IMG/VR virus record: IMGVR_UViG_3300027836_000041
Span: 1 to 23,862 of that record
Source: a virus
Length of the DNA stretch: 23,862 nucleotides
Reading direction: 5' to 3' (one strand)
This document shows positions 13,412 to 20,023 of the stretch, one piece after another; the first letter of the stretch is position 1, and every line of letters starts with the position of its first letter. A program made the translations under genes and the position numbers. Under the pieces are notes generated by a model. That model did not search any database. It was given only the letters and a program-made list of their open reading frames with translations, and was not told where the DNA came from.

Positions 13412-13602
13412 TGACTCGCAAAGATTATGTAGCAACGGCGGAAATTCTAAAGTATGCCAGCAACAAAACGCACCCTGCGCTATTTTCTAAAATCGTAAAT
13501 GATTTTGCGGAAATGTTTGCAAAAGATAATCCACGATTTGATGTCGTGAGATTTCATGAAGCCAGCAACTACACAACAATTTTTGGAAAGGTCGAAAAAT
13601 GA
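13408..13602 (+). CDS. 64-residue helical protein, paralog of the 12124 gene
   Basis: MMTRKDYVATAEILKYASNK start and NPRFDVVRFHEAS near the end, matching the 61-residue gene at 12124. Two ATG codons in tandem at the start; either can be used. Overlaps its neighbours by 4 bases on both sides. Function unknown. Confidence 0.65.
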   Translation: MMTRKDYVATAEILKYASNKTHPALFSKIVNDFAEMFAKDNPRFDVVRFHEASNYTTIFGKVEK

Positions 13603-13742
13603 TTTTAGAAATGTCAGCAATTTATTGTGAGGCGTGTCAAGATTCTGCGTTCATTGTTCAGCATGAGGACATGATAGAAATTTCTGCGTGTGCGTGTGAG
13701 CAAGACCTTCAAGAGTTAGCGGAGTGGATAAATGAGCCTTAA
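13599..13742 (+). CDS. 47-residue zinc-ribbon-like protein
   Basis: Cys10-x2-Cys13 (YCEACQD) and Cys31-x-Cys33 (ACACEQD), suggesting a ribbon with an irregular second knuckle. An acidic helix follows (LQELAEWINEP). ATGA overlap upstream and 11-base overlap downstream. Function unknown. Confidence 0.55.
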   Translation: MILEMSAIYCEACQDSAFIVQHEDMIEISACACEQDLQELAEWINEP

Positions 13743-13851
13743 AGATAAAGTAAAACGCATACAGGAATTGCGTCGCAGTAATGCGGCGCAACCTGTTCGC
13801 AATAAGAAAAAATACACACGCAAGCGGAAGCATAAAAATTCAGAGCATTGA
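13732..13851 (+). CDS. 39-residue strongly basic protein
   Basis: 15 of 39 residues are Lys or Arg, with NKKKYTRKRKHK at 24-35. An amphipathic helix (LKDKVKRIQELRRS) comes first. Likely to bind DNA or RNA; inferred from charge only. Last gene of its operon, with a GC hairpin just downstream. Confidence 0.55.
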   Translation: MSLKDKVKRIQELRRSNAAQPVRNKKKYTRKRKHKNSEH

Positions 13852-13862
13852 ATATTTATGCG

Positions 13863-13884
13863 ACCCCCACGTATGTGCGGGGTC
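13863..13884 (+). terminator. GC hairpin after the 13205-13851 operon
   Basis: GACCCC / GGGGTC stem around CACGTATGTG, which can itself pair. It is followed by the intergenic repeat GGGCGTGTCG, not by a T-run. Confidence 0.45.
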
Positions 13885-13901
13885 GGGCGTGTCGTTAAGT
13901 G

Positions 13902-13967
13902 TGTGATATTAAACACCCTGGAATTTTTGGGAGTGTTGCATAATTTGTCAGTGGCTTACGCTATAAT
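13902..13967 (+). promoter_or_regulatory. CRP-type half-conserved operator plus TTGTCA-N11-TATAAT promoter (copy 6)
   Basis: TGTGA-TATTAA-ACACC at 13902-13917 (weak right half). TTGTCA at 13945-13950, TATAAT at 13962-13967. The centre is 52.5 bp from the -10. Confidence 0.5.
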
Positions 13968-13994
13968 TCTACTAACAACGAACGAAGGGCCCTC

Positions 13995-14714
13995 ATGAAA
14001 TTAAAACGCTCTAACGATAGAAAGGTGACTAACCTTGTCACAAAAAACGGTAAGCAAGCAGCAATTGCTAACACATTTGGATTACCTGCAGGAAAAGACT
14101 ATTCATGTCCTGGCGCAACTAGTATCTGTGAAAGTGTTTGCTACGCTGGCAAGCTTGAAAAGTTATTCCCAGGAGTAAAAACTAATCTTCTGCATAACTG
14201 GGAGCTCCTACGCAATGCAGATATGGATACCATGTTGCTATTGCTTGATGAAATGATCATGGAATTCCGTGCAGACTGTGAAAAGAAAAACGCTCCAATG
14301 CTATTCCGTATCCACTGGGACGGAGATTTTTTTAACGATGTATATACATATGCCTGGAAAGTAATCATTACTAATAATCCAGATATTCAATTCTGGGTAT
14401 ATACACGAGTAAAGTCTGCGGCTCTCATTCTTAAGGATGTGTCTAATCTATCCTTGTACTATTCAACGGATGACGATAATAAAGAAATAGCATTCGATTT
14501 GAAAACTAATTCTAAGGTCCGCCTTGCTTACCTAGGCAAGACATTCGCTTCAACTGAAGACACAATGAAAGAATTAACGGGCAAGCCTGGCGCTAAGTGT
14601 CCTGAGAATATGAAGAGTATTCCATTAATTAGCAATGCAGGCTCTGCGTGTGTTTCATGTGGCTTGTGTGTTTATGGTAAAGCTGATATTAGATTTTCTG
14701 CGAGTAAAAAATAA
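13995..14714 (+). CDS. GP88-family phage protein, probable metal or Fe-S protein
   Basis: 239 residues. The N-terminal signature YSCPGATSICESVCYAG has Cys38, 45 and 49, and the C-terminus has Cys202 then ACVSCGLCVYG with Cys219, 222 and 225. This arrangement matches the actinobacteriophage gene-product-88 family, whose function is not established; a cluster-binding role is inferred from the cysteines. The core (FRIHWDGDFFND...FWVYTR) looks like part of an alpha/beta barrel, recalling radical-SAM folds without the classic CxxxCxxC. ATG follows CGAAGGGCCCTC. A TM micropeptide is coupled to its stop. Confidence 0.8.
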   Translation: MKLKRSNDRKVTNLVTKNGKQAAIANTFGLPAGKDYSCPGATSICESVCYAGKLEKLFPGVKTNLLHNWELLRNADMDTMLLLLDEMIMEFRADCEKKNAPMLFRIHWDGDFFNDVYTYAWKVIITNNPDIQFWVYTRVKSAALILKDVSNLSLYYSTDDDNKEIAFDLKTNSKVRLAYLGKTFASTEDTMKELTGKPGAKCPENMKSIPLISNAGSACVSCGLCVYGKADIRFSASKK

Positions 14715-14809
14715 TGTATGATGTAATTGGGACCCTGGGCGGAATTGGAATTCTATTTATATCACTACTACCGTTTATTTTAGCTGCATATATATTTTCT
14801 AAAATGTAA
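14714..14809 (+). CDS. 31-residue membrane micropeptide
   Basis: MYDVIGTLGG then a hydrophobic stretch (IGILFISLLPFILAAYIF) and SKM. Single membrane helix by composition. Its ATG shares a base with the TAA of the GP88-like gene, so translation is coupled. Function unknown. Confidence 0.5.
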   Translation: MYDVIGTLGGIGILFISLLPFILAAYIFSKM

Positions 14810-14817
14810 CGGCGTGT

Positions 14818-14887
14818 TGACTTGACAAGATCAAGTCAGCCCGTATATATGGGGGTTTATCCACAGGTTTAAGTAGGCTTGTGGATA
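14818..14887 (+). terminator. Two hairpins after the GP88-like operon
   Basis: TGACTTG / CAAGTCA (14818-14838), then TATCCACA / TGTGGATA (14858-14865 and 14880-14887) with a 14-base loop. The second contains TTATCCACA, which is also the DnaA-box consensus. An inverted pair of ACGGCGTGT(T/C)G repeats at 14809 and 14922 frames the region. Confidence 0.5.
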
Positions 14888-14898
14888 TCCCCTGAAAT

Positions 14899-14969
14899 TG
14901 TGAGTATTATCACAAAAGCTGCGACACGCCGTAAATGGATTAGGTAATGTCGGTGGCATAGGCTATAAT
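14899..14969 (+). promoter_or_regulatory. CRP-type operator plus ATGTCG-N11-TATAAT promoter (copy 7)
   Basis: A perfect TGTGA-GTATTA-TCACA at 14899-14914. ATGTCG at 14947-14952, TATAAT at 14964-14969. The centre is 57.5 bp from the -10, the one copy that is out of phase with the others. Confidence 0.6.
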
Positions 14970-14998
14970 TCTCTTATACCAACAACGAAAGGCTACAA

Positions 14999-15223
14999 AT
15001 GACAAATGTAATGACCGTACCTCACACAATAGAGTTTATTGCTACTATTGATTTAGATAAGATTGATTCTGATATTCTGCCAGCCCTATTATCTTTATCT
15101 GAAGAAGAACTTGTAAATATGTGTGCAGAGGCAACACACTCAGCACTTGAAATTGCAGATGTATTAACAGTTGCAAATACAGGATACTCTTGGGCAGAAC
15201 TATCTATCAAGAAGGGTAACTAA
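14999..15223 (+). CDS. 74-residue acidic helical protein
   Basis: Mostly helical and acidic (LDKIDSDILPALLSLSEEELVNM). AACGAAAGG ribosome site. One Cys. The following gene starts 3 bases after its stop, so they form a two-gene operon. I do not recognise a family. Confidence 0.65.
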   Translation: MTNVMTVPHTIEFIATIDLDKIDSDILPALLSLSEEELVNMCAEATHSALEIADVLTVANTGYSWAELSIKKGN

Positions 15224-15225
15224 TA

Positions 15226-15495
15226 ATGGGATACACAACAGCGTTAGGACTTACAGAAGATTTATCACTAGAGGCAGGACTTGCTTATCACTTGCAGGGT
15301 AATCATTACCCGCCCGTTCCCGTTGCTATGGTGCAACCTTGCATAGATGCTATTGATGCATTCTATGAAGAAGAATATAGTCGAGAGATTAATTTACCTG
15401 AAGGTATTTTATGGCGTGGGCAAACCTCATGCCCTGCATCGGCTATTGTAGATGCTCACCACTTGGAAGCATGGCTTCCAGAATACGAGGACTAG
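15226..15495 (+). CDS. 89-residue hypothetical phage protein
   Basis: Begins MGYTTALGLTEDLSLEAGLA; Pro-rich middle (NHYPPVPVAMVQPCIDAID), then LPEGILWRGQTSCPASAIVDAHHL. Two Cys and a HH pair, without a clear metal motif. Acidic. Probably soluble. No named family; second gene of the 14999 operon. Confidence 0.65.
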   Translation: MGYTTALGLTEDLSLEAGLAYHLQGNHYPPVPVAMVQPCIDAIDAFYEEEYSREINLPEGILWRGQTSCPASAIVDAHHLEAWLPEYED

Positions 15496-15512
15496 GGGAT
15501 CAAAACCAGGCG

Positions 15513-15588
15513 TGTGATTTTAATCACACGCTTGGTATCTCAAATAATAAGATTGGGCTATACAAATGTCAGACCCTAATGTTATACT
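15513..15588 (+). promoter_or_regulatory. CRP-type operator plus ATGTCA-N11-TATACT promoter (copy 8)
   Basis: TGTGA-TTTTAA-TCACA at 15513-15528, extended by GCG...CGC into a perfect 22-bp palindrome (15510-15531). ATGTCA at 15566-15571, TATACT at 15583-15588. The centre is 62.5 bp from the -10. The palindrome could also act as a weak terminator. Confidence 0.65.
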
Positions 15589-15616
15589 ATCTACCTACAC
15601 AGAAAGAAGGAAGCAA

Positions 15617-15796
15617 ATGACACTACAAGATAAGTTGTATCAGGTTGGAGATTTATTCACTACCCTAAAGTCAAAGAAGACAGGTGTGATTAAAGAAATC
15701 CACCCACAAGCATCTGGCTCGGTGCGTGTGTTACTAGAAATGCCAACAAAGGAAACTCGCTGGACAACAGTATCAGCAGAAGCCTTGACCTCATAA
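15617..15796 (+). CDS. 59-residue small beta-barrel-like protein
   Basis: YQVGDLFTTLKSKKTGVIKE followed by VRVLLEMPTKETRWTTV has the strand-turn pattern of a KOW/SH3-like barrel, which often binds nucleic acid or protein. Start chosen at ATG 15617 after GAAAGAAGG; the frame opens earlier only through the promoter. Single-gene unit. Confidence 0.6.
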   Translation: MTLQDKLYQVGDLFTTLKSKKTGVIKEIHPQASGSVRVLLEMPTKETRWTTVSAEALTS

Positions 15797-15874
15797 CTAA
15801 ATAATGGAAACAGGTGCAGTTTCGGGAGTATCTCGCACAATGTCCTAAGTAAGAACTCCCACCCTACGGGGTAT

Positions 15875-15897
15875 TTGTCAGACCCCCCTGTTATACT
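15875..15897 (+). promoter_or_regulatory. TTGTCA-N11-TATACT promoter (copy 9)
   Basis: TTGTCA at 15875-15880, N11 GACCCCCCTGT, TATACT at 15892-15897. The N11 is almost identical to copy 1. No CRP-type site is visible upstream. Leader of about 36 bp to ATG 15934 with AACGAAAGAGG. Confidence 0.6.
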
Positions 15898-15933
15898 ACA
15901 ACCAACAACAACCAATCAACGAAAGAGGAAAAA

Positions 15934-16350
15934 ATGGCTAGAGCAATTACAGTAAAGGTAGCAACACCAAAGGTTATCAAGGCACTTGAAAACAAGTTGG
16001 CTTCACTTGAGTCACAAATGGCAAATCAGGAAAAGGTAGAGGCAAAGTATCAGAAAGAGTTTGAGAAGTATAAGAAGGCTCTTATTGACTACGCTATCGC
16101 CAACATCAAGAAGGCAACTGATTTCCGCACCAACCACCGCTCATGGGCTAATCAGTTGAACATTGACTTTAACCTTGACACAACAGGCACAGATTTCCCA
16201 GCAGAGCCTCAGCGTGAGCAAGAGCGACTTGCAGAGTGGGAATACAAGAACATGAAGACAGAGATTACAAACGCTCTTTCTATCTTGCGAATGACAGATG
16301 AGGAAACAGTAAATGCCTCAACTATGAAGTCAATCGCACAGTATCTCTAA
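15934..16350 (+). CDS. 138-residue coiled-coil protein
   Basis: Residues about 10-65 are a long charged helix (ALENKLASLESQMANQEKVE, then KYQKEFEKYKKALIDY), a likely coiled coil. The C-terminal half includes FNLDTTGTDFPAEPQREQER and two more helices. No Cys. Codon use here is richer in GC-ending codons than in neighbours. It may be abundant given the near-consensus promoter. I do not recognise a family; unknown. Confidence 0.65.
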   Translation: MARAITVKVATPKVIKALENKLASLESQMANQEKVEAKYQKEFEKYKKALIDYAIANIKKATDFRTNHRSWANQLNIDFNLDTTGTDFPAEPQREQERLAEWEYKNMKTEITNALSILRMTDEETVNASTMKSIAQYL

Positions 16351-16436
16351 ATAGATTTAGCACAACGCTAAAACAAAACGACCTGAGTAAGTCGCCAAAC
16401 TGCTCCCCGCAAGGGAACTACTAACAAAGGCAACAA

Positions 16437-16676
16437 ATGCTAAACCGATTTAAAATCGAAATGTATGATGAAGTAAAAGCAAATGATTTAACAATTTATT
16501 CTGATGAAGGTTATGATAACGAAAGCCTAAAAGAGCTCGTGTTCTCTAATCTAAAAAGATTTGACGGAAATGTTAAAGCGTTTGTGTATGATCAAAAAAA
16601 TAAAAAGAAAACATCAGCGGCGTTCTTTCCAATGGAAACAGTAAATTATGTTAAGTCGCTAGTACCTAAACAATAA
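16437..16676 (+). CDS. 79-residue hypothetical protein
   Basis: MLNRFKIEMYDEVKANDLTI start, alternating strands and helix, with a Lys-rich turn (DQKNKKKTS). Ribosome site AACAAAGG. The short gap from the previous gene holds only a weak CGAC/GTCG hairpin, so the two may be co-transcribed. No family recognised. Confidence 0.65.
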   Translation: MLNRFKIEMYDEVKANDLTIYSDEGYDNESLKELVFSNLKRFDGNVKAFVYDQKNKKKTSAAFFPMETVNYVKSLVPKQ

Positions 16677-16732
16677 TCCAATAGACCTAAGCACGTCTAT
16701 AAACTGCTTTTGGCCCGCAATAATGTGGGGGG

Positions 16733-16762
16733 TTTTCCACAGGTTTAAGAGGGTTATCCACA
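16733..16762 (+). repeat. Two TT(A/T)TCCACA motifs in direct orientation
   Basis: TTTTCCACA near 16734 and TTATCCACA near 16754, 21 bp apart, with CCACAGGTTTAAG shared with 14861. They match the DnaA-box consensus, but the same sequence forms hairpin arms elsewhere in the window, so they may be part of the intergenic repeat. Confidence 0.4.
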
Positions 16763-16775
16763 ATCCCTGGAATTT

Positions 16776-16851
16776 TGTGAGATTGATCACATCTCAGCAC
16801 ATTAGATTATGTTTAACTAGACTATCATTTGTCAGACCGCCCTGCTATAAT
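16776..16851 (+). promoter_or_regulatory. CRP-type operator plus TTGTCA-N11-TATAAT promoter (copy 10)
   Basis: A perfect TGTGA-GATTGA-TCACA at 16776-16791 directly after TCCCTGGAATTT. TTGTCA at 16829-16834, TATAAT at 16846-16851. The centre is 62.5 bp from the -10, as in copy 8. Confidence 0.7.
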
Positions 16852-16882
16852 TGCTTAATCAACCAAACGAAAGAAGGAAATC

Positions 16883-17890
16883 ATGGCTCATAATCTCGAA
16901 ACTGAAAATGGCGAAGTTGCATTTGCATTGCGTGGCGCTCCTGCATGGCACAATCTCGCTAACCGTATTTTTACTAAGGATGAGGAAGTTACAACTAGCC
17001 TAATGCTTGAAGAAGCAAAGTTGGCAAATTGGAATGTTCGTCTATCTCCTATCGCTGAGCACATTCCAGAATCTTGGAATGATGTATCTACCGCATCTCT
17101 CGTGTTGCGTGATAATCCTTTCAATGGTGGCACCGATGTTTTGGCTACTGTTGGAAAGCGTTACAAGCCTGTGCAGAATGAAGAATTGTTTGCATTTGCT
17201 GATGCAATTCATGATGCAGACCCTGCTTGCCGTTGGGAATCTGCTGGCTCTCTTAAGCAGGGCAAAGTTGTATTCGGTACTGTTGATATTCCACGCACAA
17301 TGGTTATTGACCCACAAGGTGCTAACGATGAAACAAAGTTGTATCTAATTGTTTGGACATCACACGACGGCTCTGTTGCTGTTCAGGCTGCCGTTACTCC
17401 TGTTCGTGTTGTATGCCAAAATACTTTGAATCTTGCAATGCGTAATGCAAAGCAATCTTTCAAGATTCGTCACACTCAGTCAGTAGAAGGACGAATTCAA
17501 GTTGCTCGTGAAACTCTTGGGCTTGCTCTTGGTTACTTTGATGAATTTGAAAAAGAGGCTCAGGCTCTTTATTCTCAGTCAATTACTGATGCTGAATTCT
17601 CAAAGTTGATTCAGACAATTTATCCAAAGCCTGATAAGGATGCTGCTAAGGTTGCTCTTACAAAGTGGGAAAATAAGGTTGTTCTTCTTGATGACCTTTA
17701 TCATAACTCACCAACCAATGCCACAATCAAGGGCACAAAGTGGGGTGCCTTCAATGCACTTACTGAGCGACTAGACTACTATCGTTCAGGGCGTGGAAAT
17801 TCTGAAACGCTTATGGCAGGCGCATCAGGGTTTGACCCAATTCTCACCGCAGAGAAAAACAAAATCAAAAAGTTAATCTCTGCGTTTTAA
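16883..17890 (+). CDS. DUF932 family phage/plasmid protein
   Basis: 335 residues. The order of motifs is that of DUF932: PAWHNLANRI near residue 20, LVLRDNP and VGKRYKPVQNEE (about 75-100), GKVVFGTVDIP, then WTSHDGSVAVQAAVTPVRVVCQNTLNLA (about 154-181). The family is common in phages and plasmids; its function is unproven. It is a single-gene unit with its own operator, promoter and AACGAAAGAAGG site. Codon use is more GC3-rich in CGT/CTT-type codons than the small genes, suggesting high expression. Confidence 0.88.
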   Translation: MAHNLETENGEVAFALRGAPAWHNLANRIFTKDEEVTTSLMLEEAKLANWNVRLSPIAEHIPESWNDVSTASLVLRDNPFNGGTDVLATVGKRYKPVQNEELFAFADAIHDADPACRWESAGSLKQGKVVFGTVDIPRTMVIDPQGANDETKLYLIVWTSHDGSVAVQAAVTPVRVVCQNTLNLAMRNAKQSFKIRHTQSVEGRIQVARETLGLALGYFDEFEKEAQALYSQSITDAEFSKLIQTIYPKPDKDAAKVALTKWENKVVLLDDLYHNSPTNATIKGTKWGAFNALTERLDYYRSGRGNSETLMAGASGFDPILTAEKNKIKKLISAF

Positions 17891-17928
17891 TAATAAAATT
17901 CCTGGGCATGAATTAAAACTGCCTGCAC

Positions 17929-18005
17929 GATCTCTTAGCTCAGTTGGTTAGAGCGCTACCCTGTCACGGTAGAGGCCACGGGTTCAAGTCCCGTAGGGGT
18001 CGCCA
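17929..18005 (+). tRNA. tRNA-Asp (anticodon GUC)
   Basis: The acceptor GATCTCT pairs with AGGGGTC with several G-U pairs. A D-arm AGCTCAGTTGGTTAGAGC, anticodon stem CTACC/GGTAG with loop CTGTCAC, and a T-arm ACGGG-TTCAAGT-CCCGT follow. The anticodon GTC reads Asp codons. The CCA end is encoded at 18003-18005, unlike the tRNA-Ile in this window. The many G-U pairs in the acceptor are unusual and could affect charging. TTTTTT follows the CCA after a few bases. Confidence 0.9.
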
Positions 18006-18101
18006 GTTTTTTAATTTGACAATTTGATCTCCGCCCGCAATATTAAGGGAGCCAAAATTGTTTTAAGAGGGATCAAAAAAATCCCTGGAAATCTATTCCA
18101 T

Positions 18102-18124
18102 TTGTCAGTGGTACCCGCTATAAT
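18102..18124 (+). promoter_or_regulatory. TTGTCA-N11-TATAAT promoter (copy 11)
   Basis: TTGTCA at 18102-18107, N11 beginning GTGG, TATAAT at 18119-18124. No CRP-type site upstream, but TCCCTGGAAAT and a GGGAT/ATCCC hairpin (18070-18086) lie just before it. Confidence 0.6.
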
Positions 18125-18149
18125 ACTCCTATACAACGAAAGAAGGAAA

Positions 18150-18776
18150 ATGAAAAACGAACAATGGACTAAATATACATTTACCTGCGACCCAGAAGAA
18201 TGTGACACATTAATTGAAGTAACCTGTGATAACTATGGGTTCCCACTTGGTGTGATGCAAATCACTTGTCCATGTGGCAGGAAGTTAGATGTTTTGTCAG
18301 TGGCAGATGCTACAATTACACCTTCAAACCAAACGAAAGAGGAAACCATGGAAGATATAAAGCCTAATGTAATCACCCTTGATTGGGTAGAGAACGATGT
18401 TGTTACAAGCAAGACTTATACTGAATCAGATATTCGTCACATTGTATGGCAGAACAAGGGTTTTCAAACAAAGCAGAACGAGTGGTTTAAAAAAGAATCA
18501 CAACTTCGTACATTTATTCACGACAACTTTGAGCACTCAGAAGACCAAGAATCATTAACTGAGATTGCAGAGATGTTTGATATTCCTTTGACTAAGGAAG
18601 TCGAAGTAACTATCTGGGTTCGTGTTGATGCAACTGTTGAAGTTGAACTATCAGGTGGAGATTCATTTGATGCAGTTGAGCAGTTTATTTCAGATAACCT
18701 AACTGTTGATTCATATGGTTCAGAAATGTCTGTAAATAACTTTGAGGTTGAGCGATGTGAAGAAGGGGCGTACTAA
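18150..18776 (+). CDS. Zinc-finger module fused in frame to a downstream phage protein
   Basis: 208 residues from ATG 18150 (GAAAGAAGGAAA upstream). The first about 50 residues carry Cys13, 18, 26, 40 and 42 (CDPEEC...CPCGRK), a likely zinc module. Residues about 48-66 are encoded by DNA that is itself an operator, promoter and ribosome site, and residue 67 is an ATG (18348) that can start a separate 142-residue acidic protein. That second part has WVENDVVTSKTYTESDI and ends in a beta-rich domain. It looks like two genes joined by loss of a stop codon, with the promoter region now read as a linker. Confidence 0.65.
   Translation: MKNEQWTKYTFTCDPEECDTLIEVTCDNYGFPLGVMQITCPCGRKLDVLSVADATITPSNQTKEETMEDIKPNVITLDWVENDVVTSKTYTESDIRHIVWQNKGFQTKQNEWFKKESQLRTFIHDNFEHSEDQESLTEIAEMFDIPLTKEVEVTIWVRVDATVEVELSGGDSFDAVEQFISDNLTVDSYGSEMSVNNFEVERCEEGAY
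18251..18316 (+). promoter_or_regulatory. Operator-promoter embedded in a coding frame (copy 12)
   Basis: TGTGA-TGCAAA-TCACT at 18251-18266, TTGTCA at 18294-18299, TACAAT at 18311-18316. Centre 52.5 bp from the -10. AACGAAAGAGG and ATG 18348 follow. All of it lies inside the open frame that starts at 18150. Confidence 0.6.
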
Positions 18777-18991
18777 TGTACTTTGAACTTACTGCTCCAT
18801 CTCAGGTAGCCTTTGCGAGGGCTACCTGGGAAGCGGAGATGATTGGGCTCGACCCTCAAACAATTGCACCATTGACATTCAACATTGGAACTGGTAGTAT
18901 TGAGAAGGTGAGTCGTATTCGTGATAAGTATAATTTAATTGAAAGTTATACATCAGACTACGAACCAACAGAAATTTACAATAGGAGATAA
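18776..18991 (+). CDS. 71-residue hypothetical protein
   Basis: MYFELTAPSQVAFARATWEA start; mixed alpha/beta, no Cys. Its ATG overlaps the preceding TAA by one base, so it is coupled to the 18150/18348 gene. No family recognised. The next gene starts one base after its stop. Confidence 0.6.
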   Translation: MYFELTAPSQVAFARATWEAEMIGLDPQTIAPLTFNIGTGSIEKVSRIRDKYNLIESYTSDYEPTEIYNRR

Positions 18992-18992
18992 T

Positions 18993-19139
18993 ATGTCAGA
19001 CTACAAAGATGGTTTTGAAGATGGGTACAAGTTTGCCCGTGAAGAGATGATGGAGAAGCTTTCAGAGATTGATATTGCTGATATTGATTCTTGGATTCTT
19101 GACCGTCTTTCAGAGATGATTGAAGGAGGAACACTATGA
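18993..19139 (+). CDS. 48-residue acidic helical protein
   Basis: MSDYKDGFEDGYKFAREEMM start; DGFxDGYxxA is a turn-helix pattern seen in many small actinobacteriophage proteins, of unknown role. Strongly acidic. AGGAGATA ribosome site. The frame opens earlier at 18939 only inside the previous gene. Four-base overlap with the zinc-ribbon gene downstream. Confidence 0.6.
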   Translation: MSDYKDGFEDGYKFAREEMMEKLSEIDIADIDSWILDRLSEMIEGGTL

Positions 19140-19333
19140 ACGAATGGATCGGTTGCGATAAATGTAATTCAGTAGTACCTGCAATGTATCTAGTTAAGAT
19201 GGTTAGTGGAGAGCTTGCTTTCTGTGGTCATCATTTTAATAAGTTCAAAGACGCCCTTGACAAAATCTCATACGAAGTGATAGAATTGGGCAAGAAAGAA
19301 GAAGTACCTCAACTAGTAGAAATGGCGGAATAA
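19136..19333 (+). CDS. DUF7455-like zinc ribbon
   Basis: 65 residues. Cys7-x2-Cys10 (CDKC) and GELAFCGHHFNKF with Cys30 and His32/33 form a treble-clef site. The GELxFCxHHxxK pattern is characteristic of a small zinc ribbon in actinobacteria and their phages, which I recall as DUF7455. Function not established. Coupled to its neighbours by overlap. Confidence 0.65.
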   Translation: MNEWIGCDKCNSVVPAMYLVKMVSGELAFCGHHFNKFKDALDKISYEVIELGKKEEVPQLVEMAE

Positions 19334-19334
19334 T

Positions 19335-19739
19335 ATGGGCGATAGAGCGAACTTTGGATTTACACAATCTAATGGCGATACAATTGTACTTTATGGGCAC
19401 TGGGCTGGGGCTGGAATGCTGGACCTATTAGCACGGGCTGTTGATAAGGCTAGGCCAAGGTGGGGAGATGAATCATATGCAACACGCATTGCTATCTCTA
19501 ATCTTATTCAAGACGAATGGACCAGCGAAACTGGATGGGGCCTGCAAGTAAATCAGCGCTCTGACAATGAGCACAAGATTCCTATCATTAACTTCTCTAA
19601 AGGTGAGTTCAGTCTTCATGAAGAGTCTGCCTTTAGCGATGATAATAAAATTAAGGGCGTCAGTGATGAGCCCATATTTACAATGAGCCTTGATGCATTT
19701 GTAACTAAATATGCACAAGAACTTATTCTAGCCGAGTAA
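19335..19739 (+). CDS. 134-residue conserved phage protein
   Basis: MGDRANFGFTQSNGDTIVLY then GHWAGAGMLDLLARAV: this opening, with YxHWxG, occurs in several actinobacteriophage proteins of unknown function. The rest is alpha/beta with conserved-looking SNLIQDEW and ETGWGL. No Cys. Last gene of its operon. A repeat-bearing gap of about 280 bases follows. Confidence 0.65.
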   Translation: MGDRANFGFTQSNGDTIVLYGHWAGAGMLDLLARAVDKARPRWGDESYATRIAISNLIQDEWTSETGWGLQVNQRSDNEHKIPIINFSKGEFSLHEESAFSDDNKIKGVSDEPIFTMSLDAFVTKYAQELILAE

Positions 19740-19940
19740 TTAATACTTAAGGGTGCCTCTAGTAGTCCTAACGGGCCAGGGGTTAAATAAAGCACGGTTC
19801 TTTTACTTTCGTTGGTGAGCCCGTAGCAGCCTGTGTAAGAAGCTTGACAAATCATGATCGGCCCGCAAAAAATAAGGGTAATATATTTCTTTTAAGAAGT
19901 CAATAGAAAATCGCCTGAAAATTTGACCAATTTAGATCCA
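19740..19940. other. Non-coding intergenic region with repeat elements
   Basis: No gene found. Holds the repeat GCCCGCAA with GGG nearby (about 19860-19878), also present near 16712 and 18032, and CGCCTGAAAATTTGACC (19911), a copy of the TCCCTGGAATTTT element. The operator for the next gene follows. Confidence 0.45.
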
Positions 19941-19996
19941 TGTGGCCAGTATCACAGGCCAAAAGGATTCCATTTGTCAGTGCCCTAGTATATAAT
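19941..19996 (+). promoter_or_regulatory. CRP-type operator plus TTGTCA-N11-TATAAT promoter (copy 13)
   Basis: TGTGG-CCAGTA-TCACA at 19941-19956. TTGTCA at 19974-19979, TATAAT at 19991-19996. The centre is 42.5 bp from the -10, the closest in the set. Confidence 0.6.
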
Positions 19997-20023
19997 TATC
20001 ACATATCAACGAAAGGATATAAC

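Noticed and set aside
15804-15848. 14-residue open frame after the 15617 gene
   Set aside because: Too short, no ribosome site, no composition signal.
17929-18005. tRNA-Asp as a prophage attachment site
   Set aside because: No integrase, no second copy of the tRNA end, and the gene is complete with CCA.
18024-18149. Upstream extension of the 18150 gene
   Set aside because: It spans the promoter at 18102-18124 and has no ribosome site.
10432-19956. CRISPR-like array from the regularly recurring motifs
   Set aside because: Repeats are short, unevenly spaced by hundreds of bases and tied to genes; no cas genes.
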